Program-made: the position numbers and the translations under genes
The notes under the pieces: model-generated
What the model was told of the DNA's origin: nothing
Databases searched by the model: none
The model's input: the letters and a program-made list of their open reading frames with translations, nothing else
Source: Bacteroidota bacterium
GTDB lineage: Bacteria; Bacteroidota; Bacteroidia; Bacteroidales; Rikenellaceae
Direction of reading: 5' to 3'
DNA: 24,609 nucleotides
Assembly: GCA_023443765.1 (NCBI GenBank)
Contig: JAEZTA010000172.1
Span: 1 to 24,609 of the forward strand
In this document: positions 6,964-15,741 of the stretch, in pieces
Layout of the letters: each line of letters opens with the position of its first letter
Numbering within the stretch: position 1 is the first letter of the stretch

Positions 6964-8061
6964 TCAGTGTTCGTCCTGCCGGAGCTTGCGGAGGATGCCG
7001 ACGAGCGATTTCTCGCGGATTTCGCCGTTGCGCTTCATGTTCCAGATCGTGCGGGCGATGTATCGCTCGATGTCGCGTTGAAGGCGCTTGTAGAGCGGGC
7101 ATTTGGTATAGTTTTCGTTGTCGAGCAGCACGTCGCGGATCGAGCGCAGCGAGTTGGTGTAGTTTGACATTTCGTTCTTGAGCGCCACGCCCTGTTTTTT
7201 CGAGGCGTTGATCTTGGCGATCGACATGGCCCGCAGTTTTTCACACACGGTGTTGAGCATGATCAGCACCACGTTGTCCATCAGCGTGTGGCCGTGCATG
7301 AACAGGTAGGCGTTCTCAGGTGTCAGGCCGCGTCCTTTGAGCTGCTCCTCGAACTCCTTCATCGGTTCGGTCATCCGCGGGTTGCGCTGGCGGAGCAACT
7401 CTTCGCGCTTGGCGACGTTGCGCCGGAGCCACTCGATGGTCTTCGCTCCGTTGTCCTCGATGTCGAGGTAGCCGATGCGCACCGACTGCTTGAAGTCGAT
7501 CAGCGGAAAGACGTTCTCCGAGGCCAACTGCGCCGAGTAGGCATACCAGAGGAACAGCGGGTAGATCGTGCACGAATAGGCGTGCATGAACTTCACGAAG
7601 TCGAAGATGCGCGTGTCGTTCTTGGTGGCCTTGACGCAGACGTTGTGCAACGACGGCGCGTAACAGAGGTAGTTCTCGGTAGCGTAGGCGTAGGTGTGGA
7701 ACATGAAGCGGGCCCCTGCGACCTCCTTCGACTGGGGCGTGCGCCCGGCGAAGAGGTAGTCGAAGTCCGAGTCGACGCAGAGGATCAGCTCTTCCGACGA
7801 ACGGGGGATCATGCCCAGGAGCACTTTTTTGCCTTTGGGCAGGTCGCCGCGGTCGGGAACCGAGATCTGGAAACGCAGGTAGGGGTTCTGGAAATGGTCG
7901 AAGATGCCGCGCCAGAAGGCCACGTCTTCGTAGCCTTCGACATAGACCTTCACCAGGCGCTGGTCGGGGTTTGCCGGCAGCGGTTTGGGCAGCTCGTCGA
8001 GCGTCATCGGACGCGTGAAGGGGTTGAGCTGGCGCAGTTTTTCGCGGAACTTCTTAGCCAT
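6964..8061 (-). CDS. DUF4435 domain protein, Toprim-like
   Basis: A 365-residue cytosolic protein. Residues 38-50 read VKVYVEGYEDVAFW and residues 94-103 LCVDSDFDYL. Together these give the Glu plus DxDxD pattern of Toprim metal-binding folds, and the layout fits DUF4435, known from Bacteroidetes proteins and sometimes linked to OLD-type ATPases. The basic N-terminus (MAKKFREKLR) and the Lys/Arg-rich C-terminal helices suggest nucleic-acid contact. No ATPase, nuclease or other defence gene is adjacent, so the role is unknown; a DNA or RNA processing function is an inference. The ATG at 8061 lies only 7 bp after an excellent promoter box, implying a leaderless or nearly leaderless mRNA. Met19 (8007) is the alternative start. 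The gene is convergent with aspartate kinase and divergent from the SUI1-like gene. Confidence 0.8.
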   Translation of the reverse strand: MAKKFREKLRQLNPFTRPMTLDELPKPLPANPDQRLVKVYVEGYEDVAFWRGIFDHFQNPYLRFQISVPDRGDLPKGKKVLLGMIPRSSEELILCVDSDFDYLFAGRTPQSKEVAGARFMFHTYAYATENYLCYAPSLHNVCVKATKNDTRIFDFVKFMHAYSCTIYPLFLWYAYSAQLASENVFPLIDFKQSVRIGYLDIEDNGAKTIEWLRRNVAKREELLRQRNPRMTEPMKEFEEQLKGRGLTPENAYLFMHGHTLMDNVVLIMLNTVCEKLRAMSIAKINASKKQGVALKNEMSNYTNSLRSIRDVLLDNENYTKCPLYKRLQRDIERYIARTIWNMKRNGEIREKSLVGILRKLRQDEH

Positions 8062-8068
8062 GCGTCAA

Positions 8069-8099
8069 CAAAGATAAATATTTTACTAATTTTGCGCAA
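8069..8099 (-). promoter_or_regulatory. DUF4435 gene promoter, overlapping the divergent SUI1-like promoter
   Basis: On the minus strand TTG (8097-8099), a 20-bp spacer and TATCTTTG (8069-8076) match the Bacteroidetes consensus well. The box ends 7 bp before the ATG at 8061, so the start site falls at or within a few bases of the codon. The -7 box of the opposite gene (8087-8094) lies inside this spacer. Confidence 0.65.
8087..8094 (+). promoter_or_regulatory. Candidate -7 box for the SUI1-like gene
   Basis: TAATTTTG matches TAnnTTTG and gives a leader of about 45 nt to the ATG at 8146. No -33 TTTG is seen at the right distance. It is buried in the oppositely oriented DUF4435 promoter. Confidence 0.5.
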
Positions 8100-8145
8100 T
8101 ATATTACGCCTCTTTCAGCGTTTAATTTCAACCATTCGAACAACT

Positions 8146-8493
8146 ATGGCCGATAACGATTGGAAATCGCGGCTCGGGATGGTCTACTCGACCGACCCGG
8201 GCTTCAACTACGAAACGGACGACGAATCCGAAGCGGAAACGCTGCCTCCCGGGCAGCAGGACCTCCGTGTGTGGCTCGACCGCAAACAGCGGGCGGGCAA
8301 GGTCGTGACCCTCGTCAGGGGTTTCGTGGGCCGCGACGCCGACCTCCAGGAACTGGCGCGCCTGCTGAAATCCAAATGCGGCGTCGGCGGCTCTGCCAAG
8401 GAGGGCGAAATCATCATCCAGGGCGACCACCGCGACCGTGTGGTCGAACTGCTCACCCGAAGCGGCTACCGCTGCAAAAAAGCCGGATCGTAA
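8146..8493 (+). CDS. SUI1/eIF1 (YciH)-like translation factor
   Basis: A 115-residue cytosolic protein. Residues 41-114 form a SUI1 fold: RVWLDRKQRAGKVVTLVRGF, then LARLLKSKCGVGGSAKEGEI and IQGDHRDRVVELL. This matches bacterial YciH, related to eukaryotic initiation factor eIF1, which contacts the small ribosomal subunit and can affect start-codon fidelity. The N-terminal 35 residues are acidic and probably disordered. An open frame extends upstream to 7288, but that is antisense to the DUF4435 gene; the ATG at 8146 (MADNDWKSRLGMVYST) is the family start. The next gene begins after a single base, so the two are likely on one transcript. Its exact role in Bacteroidetes is not established. Confidence 0.93.
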   Translation: MADNDWKSRLGMVYSTDPGFNYETDDESEAETLPPGQQDLRVWLDRKQRAGKVVTLVRGFVGRDADLQELARLLKSKCGVGGSAKEGEIIIQGDHRDRVVELLTRSGYRCKKAGS

Positions 8494-8494
8494 C

Positions 8495-11431
8495 GTGCGC
8501 CGGCTGTTGTTCCTCCTCGCGCTGCTGTGCGCGGTTTGCGGCGTTGAGCGCGCTGCGGCCCAGTATTACACCTGGGGTTCCGATCCTCCGCTGAAATGGT
8601 CGACGATCCGTACGCCCGACGTAAGGATGATCTATCCCGACACGGTTTCCGACATCGCCCGCCGCACGTTGTTTTACATCCGCACCGTCCGGCCCGACAT
8701 CGGCTACGGTTTCCGCCACGGCCCGATGCGTATTCCCTTCGTCATGCACCCCGAGAATTTCCAGTCGAACGGACTGGTGATGTACCTCCCCAAACGCGTG
8801 GAGTTCCTCACCTCGCCCGCCGTCGACGGCTATTCGATGCCGTGGTACAAACAGCTCGTGGCCCACGAGTACCGCCATGCCGTGCAGTACAACAACCTCG
8901 ACCGGGGTGTCATCCGCGCCCTGAGTTATGTGCTCGGGCAGCAGGGGTCGACCATAGGCCTGCTGTGCATGCCCATCTGGGCCATGGAGGGCGACGCCGT
9001 GATGTCCGAGACGATGATGTCGTCGTTCGGCCGCGGCCTGCAACCCTCCTTCTCGCTGGCTTACCGCGCCATGGGCCGGATCGGCCACGAACGGCGTAAC
9101 ATCGACCGCTGGTTCTGCGGCTCCTACCGCGACTACATCCCCGACCATTACGAGCTGGGTTACCAGATTTGTTCCTATGCCTACGAGCGTTACGACGAAA
9201 ATGTCTGGGACAAGGTTGCCTGGTACGGTTCGCGCAACCCCTACGTGCTGGCCACGACGCGCGTCGCGCTGGGTAAATTCTATAAGACCAATGTGTCGAA
9301 ACTCTTCCGCGAAACCTTCGACGAACTGGAACGTTACTGGGATTCGCTGCCGAAAACCGAGGACAGCGCCACGACGCTCACCCCGTTGCCCGAAAAGAAT
9401 TACACGACCTACCAGTGGCCTCTGCCGCTGGGCGACACGGCCGTGCTGGCGCTGAAAACCGACCTCGACCGGGTGTCGCGTTTTGTCAGGATCGACCGCC
9501 GCACGGGTGAGGAGTCCACGATCTGCCATACGGGGCTGGTTTCGACCCGTCCGTCGATGGCCAACGGCCGCGTCTGGTGGACCGAGTACCGCCGTTCGGC
9601 GCTCTTCGAACAGCGCGTCAACTCGCAGTTGTGTTACATGGACCTTGCCGACGGCGTGCCCCGTTCGGCCGCCCGGCAGCGGAGGGTGCTCTATCCCACG
9701 GCTTCGGGCGAGGAGTTCGGATGGGTCGAGTACAATCCCGACGGCCGCTATACGGTCTTCGTGCGCCACGGCTCCGCCGCTGAACGGCAGTTCGGGACGC
9801 CCGAACGCTCCGAGATTCACGGGCTGGCGTGGGACGACCTGACGGTGGCGTGGTACACGCTCGTCACCGACGACAGCGGCATGTGGATCGGCCGCATCGA
9901 CTCCGACGGCATGCACCCGATCACCGAAGGGGCCTACATCACCCTTTCGAACCTCCGGGCGGAAAACGGCAAACTCTACTACGGTTCGATCGCTTCGGGT
10001 AAGGACGAAGTCCATTGCTACGACCTGATGGCCCGCCGCGAATACCGCATCTCCACGTCGGCTTACGGCTCCTTCGCGCCTGCCCCGGCGGACGGTGGGG
10101 TGCTGCTGACGACCTACGACCGCCTCGGCTACCGGGTGACGGAGCAGGCCGTGCCTGCCCCGGACAGCCTGATTCCCGTCACGCTTGCAAAACTGCCCCT
10201 GAATCTCGTGAACCCGCCCCGCAAACGCTGGGACGTGGTGAATCTCGATACGGTGAACTATACGCGCGTCGATTCCGTCGAGCAGTGCGGTACGTTCCGC
10301 GCGAAGCGTTACCGCAAGGTCCCCAACCTGGTGAACGTCCATAGCTGGATGCCCGTGGCGTTCAACCCCTTCGCCGCGGTCGACGAACACGTGATCGACC
10401 TCAATGTGGGCGTTACGCTCATGTCGCAGAACCTGCTGTCGAACACCGAGGCCTATGCCTCCTACGGCTGGAACCGTCACGAGGGTTCGCTCGTGAACCT
10501 CGGGGTGCGTTACTTCGGACTGGGCATGCGTTTCGACCTGGACGCCTCCTACGGCGGCAACCAGCTTTTTTACTCGCTGGCCGGGCGCGACGAGGAGGGC
10601 AATCCCGTCTACCAGACCCGTCCCGCACCCGACAAATACTACTCCGTGGGGCTGTCGACGACGCTGCCGCTCTATTTCCAGCGGGGCTATCACACGCGCC
10701 AGTTGTCTGTCTCGGCGGGCTGGAACTACTCGAACGGCATGGTTGCCAACCTCGACAAGATCGAGTGGGACAACGGCGGCATTCATAACATCCAGCGCAT
10801 CGGATTCAACAAGGGTCTGCACAAGGTCTCGTTCGGCGTCGGATTTTCCGACCAGGTGCGCATGGCCCACCGCGACATCGCACCCCGCTGGGGCTATACC
10901 CTCAGCACGAATTACACGTTCAACCCCGCGAACGCCCATTTCAGCGACCTGATGTCGTTCTACGGACAGGCTTACCTGCCGGGTTTCGCGCCCCACAACT
11001 CGGTGCTCGTCGCCGCGACCTACCAGACCTCGGTCGGCGGCTACAAGTTCCCGGCGGGCTATGCGCCGCTGAGCTACAAATCCTCGCGGCTGATTCCCCG
11101 GGGCTTCACCTCGGCGGACATCGTTTCGAACAACTACACGGCTGTTGCAGCCAACTACCAGTTGCCGGTGTGGTATCCCGAAGGCGGCATCGGTTCGGTC
11201 ATCTACATCAAGCGCATCCGGCTCAACGCCGGCGGCGATTATGCGCAGTTCCGGCGCCCCGAAGGCGCGGGCATGGCGTGGCGGCGCATCTGGTCGGTGG
11301 GCGGGGATATTGTCGTCGACTTCAACGCCTTCCGGCAGCCGGCGTCGGCTACGTCGACCTTCAAACTGTCGTGTTACCATCCGTCGAGCGGCGGCGTCTA
11401 TGTCGCCGCATCGGTAGGGTTGCCTTTTTAA
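8495..11431 (+). CDS. Outer-membrane protein with HExxH metallopeptidase-like domain, propeller and C-terminal beta-barrel
   Basis: A 978-residue exported protein of unknown function. The GTG at 8495, one base after the SUI1-like stop, is chosen because it opens a signal peptide (RRLLFLLALLCAVCGVERAAAQ). The longer ATG frame from 8438 would lie inside the SUI1-like gene. Residues 124-128 are HEYRH and E165 lies in MPIWAMEGDAVMSE, the pattern of peptidase MA-like gluzincins (HExxH then WxxEG). About 270-560 has repeated beta-strand segments like a TolB-type propeller. From about 620 to the end, alternating aromatic-rich strands finishing in SVGLPF look like an outer-membrane barrel. It may be a surface peptidase or an assembly factor whose barrel anchors it; neither is proven. 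It is coupled to the gene before it, while PBP1A 45 bp later has its own promoter box. Confidence 0.8.
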   Translation: MRRLLFLLALLCAVCGVERAAAQYYTWGSDPPLKWSTIRTPDVRMIYPDTVSDIARRTLFYIRTVRPDIGYGFRHGPMRIPFVMHPENFQSNGLVMYLPKRVEFLTSPAVDGYSMPWYKQLVAHEYRHAVQYNNLDRGVIRALSYVLGQQGSTIGLLCMPIWAMEGDAVMSETMMSSFGRGLQPSFSLAYRAMGRIGHERRNIDRWFCGSYRDYIPDHYELGYQICSYAYERYDENVWDKVAWYGSRNPYVLATTRVALGKFYKTNVSKLFRETFDELERYWDSLPKTEDSATTLTPLPEKNYTTYQWPLPLGDTAVLALKTDLDRVSRFVRIDRRTGEESTICHTGLVSTRPSMANGRVWWTEYRRSALFEQRVNSQLCYMDLADGVPRSAARQRRVLYPTASGEEFGWVEYNPDGRYTVFVRHGSAAERQFGTPERSEIHGLAWDDLTVAWYTLVTDDSGMWIGRIDSDGMHPITEGAYITLSNLRAENGKLYYGSIASGKDEVHCYDLMARREYRISTSAYGSFAPAPADGGVLLTTYDRLGYRVTEQAVPAPDSLIPVTLAKLPLNLVNPPRKRWDVVNLDTVNYTRVDSVEQCGTFRAKRYRKVPNLVNVHSWMPVAFNPFAAVDEHVIDLNVGVTLMSQNLLSNTEAYASYGWNRHEGSLVNLGVRYFGLGMRFDLDASYGGNQLFYSLAGRDEEGNPVYQTRPAPDKYYSVGLSTTLPLYFQRGYHTRQLSVSAGWNYSNGMVANLDKIEWDNGGIHNIQRIGFNKGLHKVSFGVGFSDQVRMAHRDIAPRWGYTLSTNYTFNPANAHFSDLMSFYGQAYLPGFAPHNSVLVAATYQTSVGGYKFPAGYAPLSYKSSRLIPRGFTSADIVSNNYTAVAANYQLPVWYPEGGIGSVIYIKRIRLNAGGDYAQFRRPEGAGMAWRRIWSVGGDIVVDFNAFRQPASATSTFKLSCYHPSSGGVYVAASVGLPF

Positions 11432-11451
11432 AGGATTTGCAATATATTTCG

Positions 11452-11459
11452 TATATTTG
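11452..11459 (+). promoter_or_regulatory. Candidate -7 box for PBP1A gene
   Basis: TATATTTG matches TAnnTTTG exactly and ends 17 bp before the ATG at 11477, which implies a leader of about a dozen bases. The nearest TTTG (11436-11439) is only 12 bp upstream, shorter than the usual 19-21, so the -33 part is unsupported. Confidence 0.5.
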
Positions 11460-11476
11460 CCCCCAAACAGAGTCGT

Positions 11477-13876
11477 ATGGCACAAAAGAAAAAGACGGGC
11501 ATCAGCCCGAAAACGATAAAATGGATCTGGTACATAGCCTTCGCGCCCTTCGCGCTGCTGGCCCTGATGCTGCTGCTCACGGCCTTCGGCGTGTTCGGCC
11601 GCATGCCCTCGTTCGAGGAGCTGGAAAACCCGCGCAGTAACCTCGCTACGGAGATTTACTCCGAGGACGGCAAGGTGATCGGAACCTTCTTCGTTCAGAA
11701 CCGTTCCTACGTGCAGTACGCCGACCTCTATCCGTCGGATTCGACGCTCCACATCCGGCTGGCCGGGCACGAGGTTCCGCCCATCGTCGCGGCGCTCATC
11801 TCGACCGAGGACGCCCGTTTCCGCACCCATTCAGGTATCGACATCCCTTCGCTGGCGCGTGTAGCCGTGAAAACCCTGCTCCTGCAAAACACGTCGCAGG
11901 GCGGCGGCTCGACCATCACGCAGCAGTTGGCCAAGAACCTTTTCCCGCGCGACACGGCCCGCAACCGCGGTGCCGTCGTGCGCAAGGCGAAACTCGTGAC
12001 TTCGAAATTGAAAGAGTGGATCACGGCTCTCAAACTCGAATACAACTATACGAAGGAGGAGATCGCCGCCATGTACCTCAATACGGTGGAGTTCGGCTCG
12101 AACGCCTTCGGTATCAAGTCGGCGTCGCACACCTTCTTCAACAAAGAACCCGACGAACTGAACGTGCAGGAGGCCGCCGTGCTGGTTGGCGTGGTGAACG
12201 CCCCGACGCGCTATTCGCCGATTCTGAATCCCAAGAACGCCCTGGCGCGCCGCAATCTCGTGCTTTCGCGCATGGAGGAGGCCGGGGCGCTGACGCGCAA
12301 ACAGCGCGATTCGCTCGCGGCGCTGCCGATTGTGACCAACTACAAACCCGTGTCGCACAACGAAGGCGCAGCGACTTATTTCCGCGAAATGCTGCGACTG
12401 GTGATGAACGCCCAGCCGCCCAAACGCAGCCAGTTCTACAACGAGTGGGACTACGACCAGGCGCTGAAGGAGTACAACGAGAATCCGCTCTACGGCTGGT
12501 GCCACAAGAACCGCAAGGCCGACGGCACGCCCTATAATATCTACCGCGACGGACTGAAAATCTATACCACGATCAACTCCGTGATGCAGACCTATGCCGA
12601 GCAGGCCGTGCAGCGGCAGATGGAGAAGGAGATCCAGCCCAAGATGGACGCGCAGTTCCGGGCGACAAAGACCCTCTTCGTCGATGCCGACGCCGAGGAG
12701 CGCGACCGCATCATGCGCCATGCCGTGCGCTATTCCGACCGTTACCGCGAGATGAAGAACGCCGGAGCGAGCGAGAAGGAGATCAACGCGGCGTTCGACA
12801 AACCCTGCAACATGCGGGTGTTCACCTACAAGGGCGAGCGCGACACGCTGATGTCGCCGCGCGACTCGATCCTCCACCACAAACGCATCATGCGCGCCTC
12901 GATGGTGTCGCTCGATCCCCGCACAGGCTTCGTAAAGGCCTATGTCGGAGGACCTAATTTCCGTTACTTCAAGTACGACATGGCCAAGCAGGGCAAACGC
13001 CAGATCGGTTCGACGATCAAGCCCTTCGTCTATACGTTCGCCATCGACCACCTGGGCCTGACGCCCTGCACGATGGTCCCGAACCTGCCGACGACCATCG
13101 AGACGGCCAACGGTACGGCCTGGTCGCCCAAGGAGGCCGGCAATGTCGAGTACGACGGGGTGATGCACCCCCTGAAATGGGGCCTTGCGCGCAGCCGCAA
13201 CAACTACTCGGCGTGGATTATGAAGCAGGCCAAGCAGCCTGCCGCCGTGGCCGACTTCATCCATAACATGGGTATCCGCAGCTACATTGACCCCGTTCCG
13301 GCGCTGGCCCTCGGTTCCTCGGAGTCGAATGTTTACGAACTGGCGAGCGCCTTCTCGACCTTTGCCAACCAGGGCGTGCATACCGATCCGATCTTCGTGA
13401 CGCGGATCGAGGACCGCCAGGGCAACCTGATCGCCAGCTTCATCCCCCAGTCGCAGGACGCCGTCAGCGAGCGTACGGCCTACACGATGCTCACGATGCT
13501 GCAGGACGTGGTCAACTCGGGAACGGCAGGCCGCCTGCGGTGGCAGTTCGGGCTGACCGACATGGAGATCGGCGGCAAGACCGGAACTTCGAACAAGAAC
13601 CGTGACGCATGGTTCATGTGCGTGACCCCGAAACTCGTGACGGGCGCCTGGGTCGGCGGCGAGGACCAGTCGGTGCACTTCATCCGGGGCGGCGAGGGTA
13701 GCGTGATGGCCCTGCCGATCGTGGGCGAATACCTGAAAAAAATCTATGACGACGGACGTTTCGGCATCAGCCGTTCGGATCAGTTCGTACGCCCGGCGAT
13801 GATGCCCCGCTACGACTGCGAGGACGAAGTCGGTTCCGAAGGTCCGAGTACGGAGGACGACAATTTCTTCGATTAA
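11477..13876 (+). CDS. Penicillin-binding protein 1A (bifunctional transglycosylase/transpeptidase)
   Basis: A 799-residue class A PBP that polymerises lipid II glycan chains and cross-links their peptides. A basic N-terminus and one membrane helix (about 17-40) anchor it in the inner membrane, with both domains in the periplasm. The GT51 domain shows catalytic E111 in STEDARF, the GGGSTITQQLAKNLF motif and TKEEIAAMYLNTVEFG. The transpeptidase domain shows the active-site S512-x-x-K515 in IGSTIKPF, S573-R-N575 and K701-T-G703 in GGKTGTS. All catalytic residues are present. About 130 residues of linker separate the domains. The C-terminal tail is acidic. It follows the outer-membrane protein gene on the same strand with 45 bp between, and a bidirectional terminator closes the block. 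Confidence 0.97.
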   Translation: MAQKKKTGISPKTIKWIWYIAFAPFALLALMLLLTAFGVFGRMPSFEELENPRSNLATEIYSEDGKVIGTFFVQNRSYVQYADLYPSDSTLHIRLAGHEVPPIVAALISTEDARFRTHSGIDIPSLARVAVKTLLLQNTSQGGGSTITQQLAKNLFPRDTARNRGAVVRKAKLVTSKLKEWITALKLEYNYTKEEIAAMYLNTVEFGSNAFGIKSASHTFFNKEPDELNVQEAAVLVGVVNAPTRYSPILNPKNALARRNLVLSRMEEAGALTRKQRDSLAALPIVTNYKPVSHNEGAATYFREMLRLVMNAQPPKRSQFYNEWDYDQALKEYNENPLYGWCHKNRKADGTPYNIYRDGLKIYTTINSVMQTYAEQAVQRQMEKEIQPKMDAQFRATKTLFVDADAEERDRIMRHAVRYSDRYREMKNAGASEKEINAAFDKPCNMRVFTYKGERDTLMSPRDSILHHKRIMRASMVSLDPRTGFVKAYVGGPNFRYFKYDMAKQGKRQIGSTIKPFVYTFAIDHLGLTPCTMVPNLPTTIETANGTAWSPKEAGNVEYDGVMHPLKWGLARSRNNYSAWIMKQAKQPAAVADFIHNMGIRSYIDPVPALALGSSESNVYELASAFSTFANQGVHTDPIFVTRIEDRQGNLIASFIPQSQDAVSERTAYTMLTMLQDVVNSGTAGRLRWQFGLTDMEIGGKTGTSNKNRDAWFMCVTPKLVTGAWVGGEDQSVHFIRGGEGSVMALPIVGEYLKKIYDDGRFGISRSDQFVRPAMMPRYDCEDEVGSEGPSTEDDNFFD

Positions 13877-13902
13877 TACGCTGAAGTTCATTTTTATCCG
13901 AT

Positions 13903-13943
13903 AAAAGACCGGGCCGCCCATTCGATGGGCAGCCCGGTCTTTT
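13903..13943. terminator. Bidirectional terminator between PBP1A and the DUF4302 gene
   Basis: A perfect 12-bp outer stem (AAAAGACCGGGC, 13903-13914, with 13932-13943), a C/A mismatch, a 5-bp inner stem (13916-13920 with 13926-13930) and loop TTCGA. T runs exist on both sides, so it can end the PBP1A transcript on the plus strand and the four-gene SusC operon on the minus strand. Confidence 0.92.
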
Positions 13944-13956
13944 AACAGGTCGTTCC

Positions 13957-15729
13957 TTATTCGGAGAGAGCGTTTCCTTCGGCATCCACCAACTGGACCA
14001 TCGTATAAGGTCCTACGAAGTAGTCCAGCGAGGTGTAACCCGATGCGATCGGCAGGTAGTAATACGAAGTCGATCCGGCCCTGCGTTCATACATTTCGAG
14101 GCTGGTGATCGTGAAATTCACACCGCCGGTCAGCGATCCGTTACGGCCGACCATATTGGCTTTTCCGGTCTCTCCGTACGTGGCGACCAGATTCGCGGCA
14201 TTGGTTGAATTGAGGATTCCGTATCCGCTTCCGGTATCCCTGTTGACATACCGGTTGGCCAGATAGACCGTTCCGGTGCTCGTCTTGTAGAGATCTGCCT
14301 GATTGCCCGTAACGCGCAGGACACCTGTGGACGCCAGGTAGGTAGCCGAGATGTCCACCAGATTCGCATAGGTCGTATACCCCCATCCCGAGATTTTGTA
14401 ACTCGAATTGATGACGTTGGGTTTGACCGTGATGTAGAACGTATAGGACGTGCTGCTCGTTTCGGACGACGTACTGGTAACGGCCCATTTACCCAGCCAC
14501 CTTTTGTAGTTGGCTGTCGCATTGTCCGGCAGCAGCGAAGGACTGACGGTGAACGACTGCGAAGTGATGGATGTGGTCGAGACGATAGACCCTTCGGAAA
14601 TTGCGCAGCCGAATACGACGGCTACGTACTCGTCATAGAAACTCGGATAGTCGAGCGTATAGGAGCCGTTGCCTTTGCATAGCAGGCTCGCAGCGATGGT
14701 TTCCGGATCGTCGCCTGCACCGATGTTGCTGTTGAGCGTGCTGATCAGGCTTTGCAGGAGTTTTTTCTCGCGCTGGGCTTCGAATTCGGACTTCGGCATC
14801 ACTCCGATGTAATAATATTCCGTATCCTTCGAAGAAACCGCATTTACGATGACCTTTTTATAGGTCTTCGTATCGTCGGGAACCGTCACCTCGAACGTGA
14901 TGTCCGAACGAATCGGCTCGGGTGTCATGATCTTGAAATCGGCGCCGTTAGCTTCGGTGAAATAGTAGCCGTCCACGAAATCGAAATCCTGTGCCGTCAC
15001 GCCGTCGGCCTCGATCGGCATGTAGAAACTAAGGCCGGTCTTGGTGTAGATGAACGGCACGTAAAACGTGGTTTCGTTGTCGATCTTGACCGCAAAGCGG
15101 CGGTTTGTGAGCGTTGCCGGATACGCTTTGCCTTTCACGACGAAGGAATAGGAGTTGAACATCATGTCTTCGGCATTGCCCCGATAGGTATCCAATTCCG
15201 ACGCCCAGTCGGTCTGCGTGGAAACCGGGGTCAGAATGTAGTAATTCCCCGAGATGATGCCGCGCAGAATGACCTGTTCGGCCGAAGTCTCCGTCACCGT
15301 GAATTTGTAGTCGCCTTCCATGCCCTTGTAAGTCGACCCGAGTCCGTCGGGATTTCTCGGGTGTACGAAGTAGTTGATGAGCGAGTTCTTCGTGTCAAAA
15401 TTGAGCGTCACGCCCAGGTCTTCGCCCAGCGAATAGAGGCTGGTTTCGGTGGTCGACGGGTCTCTTTCGATCTCGGAGGCGATGGTAACCTTACCCTCTG
15501 AGAACTTGAAGAACAGGTTGTATCCGCCGAACTCCTGGGTCGGAGAGGGGAAATAGCGTACGTGCCATCCGTTTTCGGCGCCTTCAAGTACGGCCTTGGC
15601 CTCCTGTTTAGCTGCCTCGATGCGTTCGGAAGCGGATTTGTCGAACAGATCCTCCTCGTCGAACAAACACGAGGTGAGCAGGGTCGGAACGGCCAGGAAC
15701 AGAAACAGTATGATTGCTGATTTTTTCAT
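13957..15729 (-). CDS. DUF4302 domain lipoprotein of a SusCD locus
   Basis: A 590-residue lipoprotein and the last gene of the uptake operon. Signal peptide 1-20 ends LLTSC with lipidated C21. It is followed by the acidic LFDEEDLFD, which resembles the export signal that sends Bacteroidetes lipoproteins to the cell surface. The body matches the DUF4302 family as I know it: SASERIEAAKQEAKAVLEGA, then NGWHVRYFPSPTQEFGGYNL and repeated beta-rich segments. DUF4302 proteins are found beside SusC/SusD pairs and HExxH lipoproteins; their function is unknown, and substrate binding at the surface is an inference. It starts 12 bp after the metallohydrolase stop. Nothing in the sequence indicates an enzyme active site. 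A terminator follows 13 bp after the stop. Confidence 0.85.
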   Translation of the reverse strand: MKKSAIILFLFLAVPTLLTSCLFDEEDLFDKSASERIEAAKQEAKAVLEGAENGWHVRYFPSPTQEFGGYNLFFKFSEGKVTIASEIERDPSTTETSLYSLGEDLGVTLNFDTKNSLINYFVHPRNPDGLGSTYKGMEGDYKFTVTETSAEQVILRGIISGNYYILTPVSTQTDWASELDTYRGNAEDMMFNSYSFVVKGKAYPATLTNRRFAVKIDNETTFYVPFIYTKTGLSFYMPIEADGVTAQDFDFVDGYYFTEANGADFKIMTPEPIRSDITFEVTVPDDTKTYKKVIVNAVSSKDTEYYYIGVMPKSEFEAQREKKLLQSLISTLNSNIGAGDDPETIAASLLCKGNGSYTLDYPSFYDEYVAVVFGCAISEGSIVSTTSITSQSFTVSPSLLPDNATANYKRWLGKWAVTSTSSETSSTSYTFYITVKPNVINSSYKISGWGYTTYANLVDISATYLASTGVLRVTGNQADLYKTSTGTVYLANRYVNRDTGSGYGILNSTNAANLVATYGETGKANMVGRNGSLTGGVNFTITSLEMYERRAGSTSYYYLPIASGYTSLDYFVGPYTMVQLVDAEGNALSE

Positions 15730-15741
15730 ATTGAGTGTCGC

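Noticed and set aside
8453..11830. 1125-codon minus-strand ORF opposite the outer-membrane protein gene
   Set aside because: It is antisense to a gene with clear signal peptide, HExxH site and barrel. The translation is rich in Arg, His, Val and Gly with no motif, typical of a shadow frame in GC-rich sequence.
13736..13742. A7 run near the 3' end of the PBP1A gene as a slippage site
   Set aside because: Only seven A encoding Lys-Lys at the end of the protein, after all catalytic motifs; ordinary codon use explains it.
11831..13921. 696-codon minus-strand ORF opposite PBP1A
   Set aside because: Antisense shadow of a gene with all catalytic motifs of class A PBPs.
14752..15501. 249-codon plus-strand ORF inside the DUF4302 gene
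   Set aside because: Antisense shadow with no signal, motif or promoter support.
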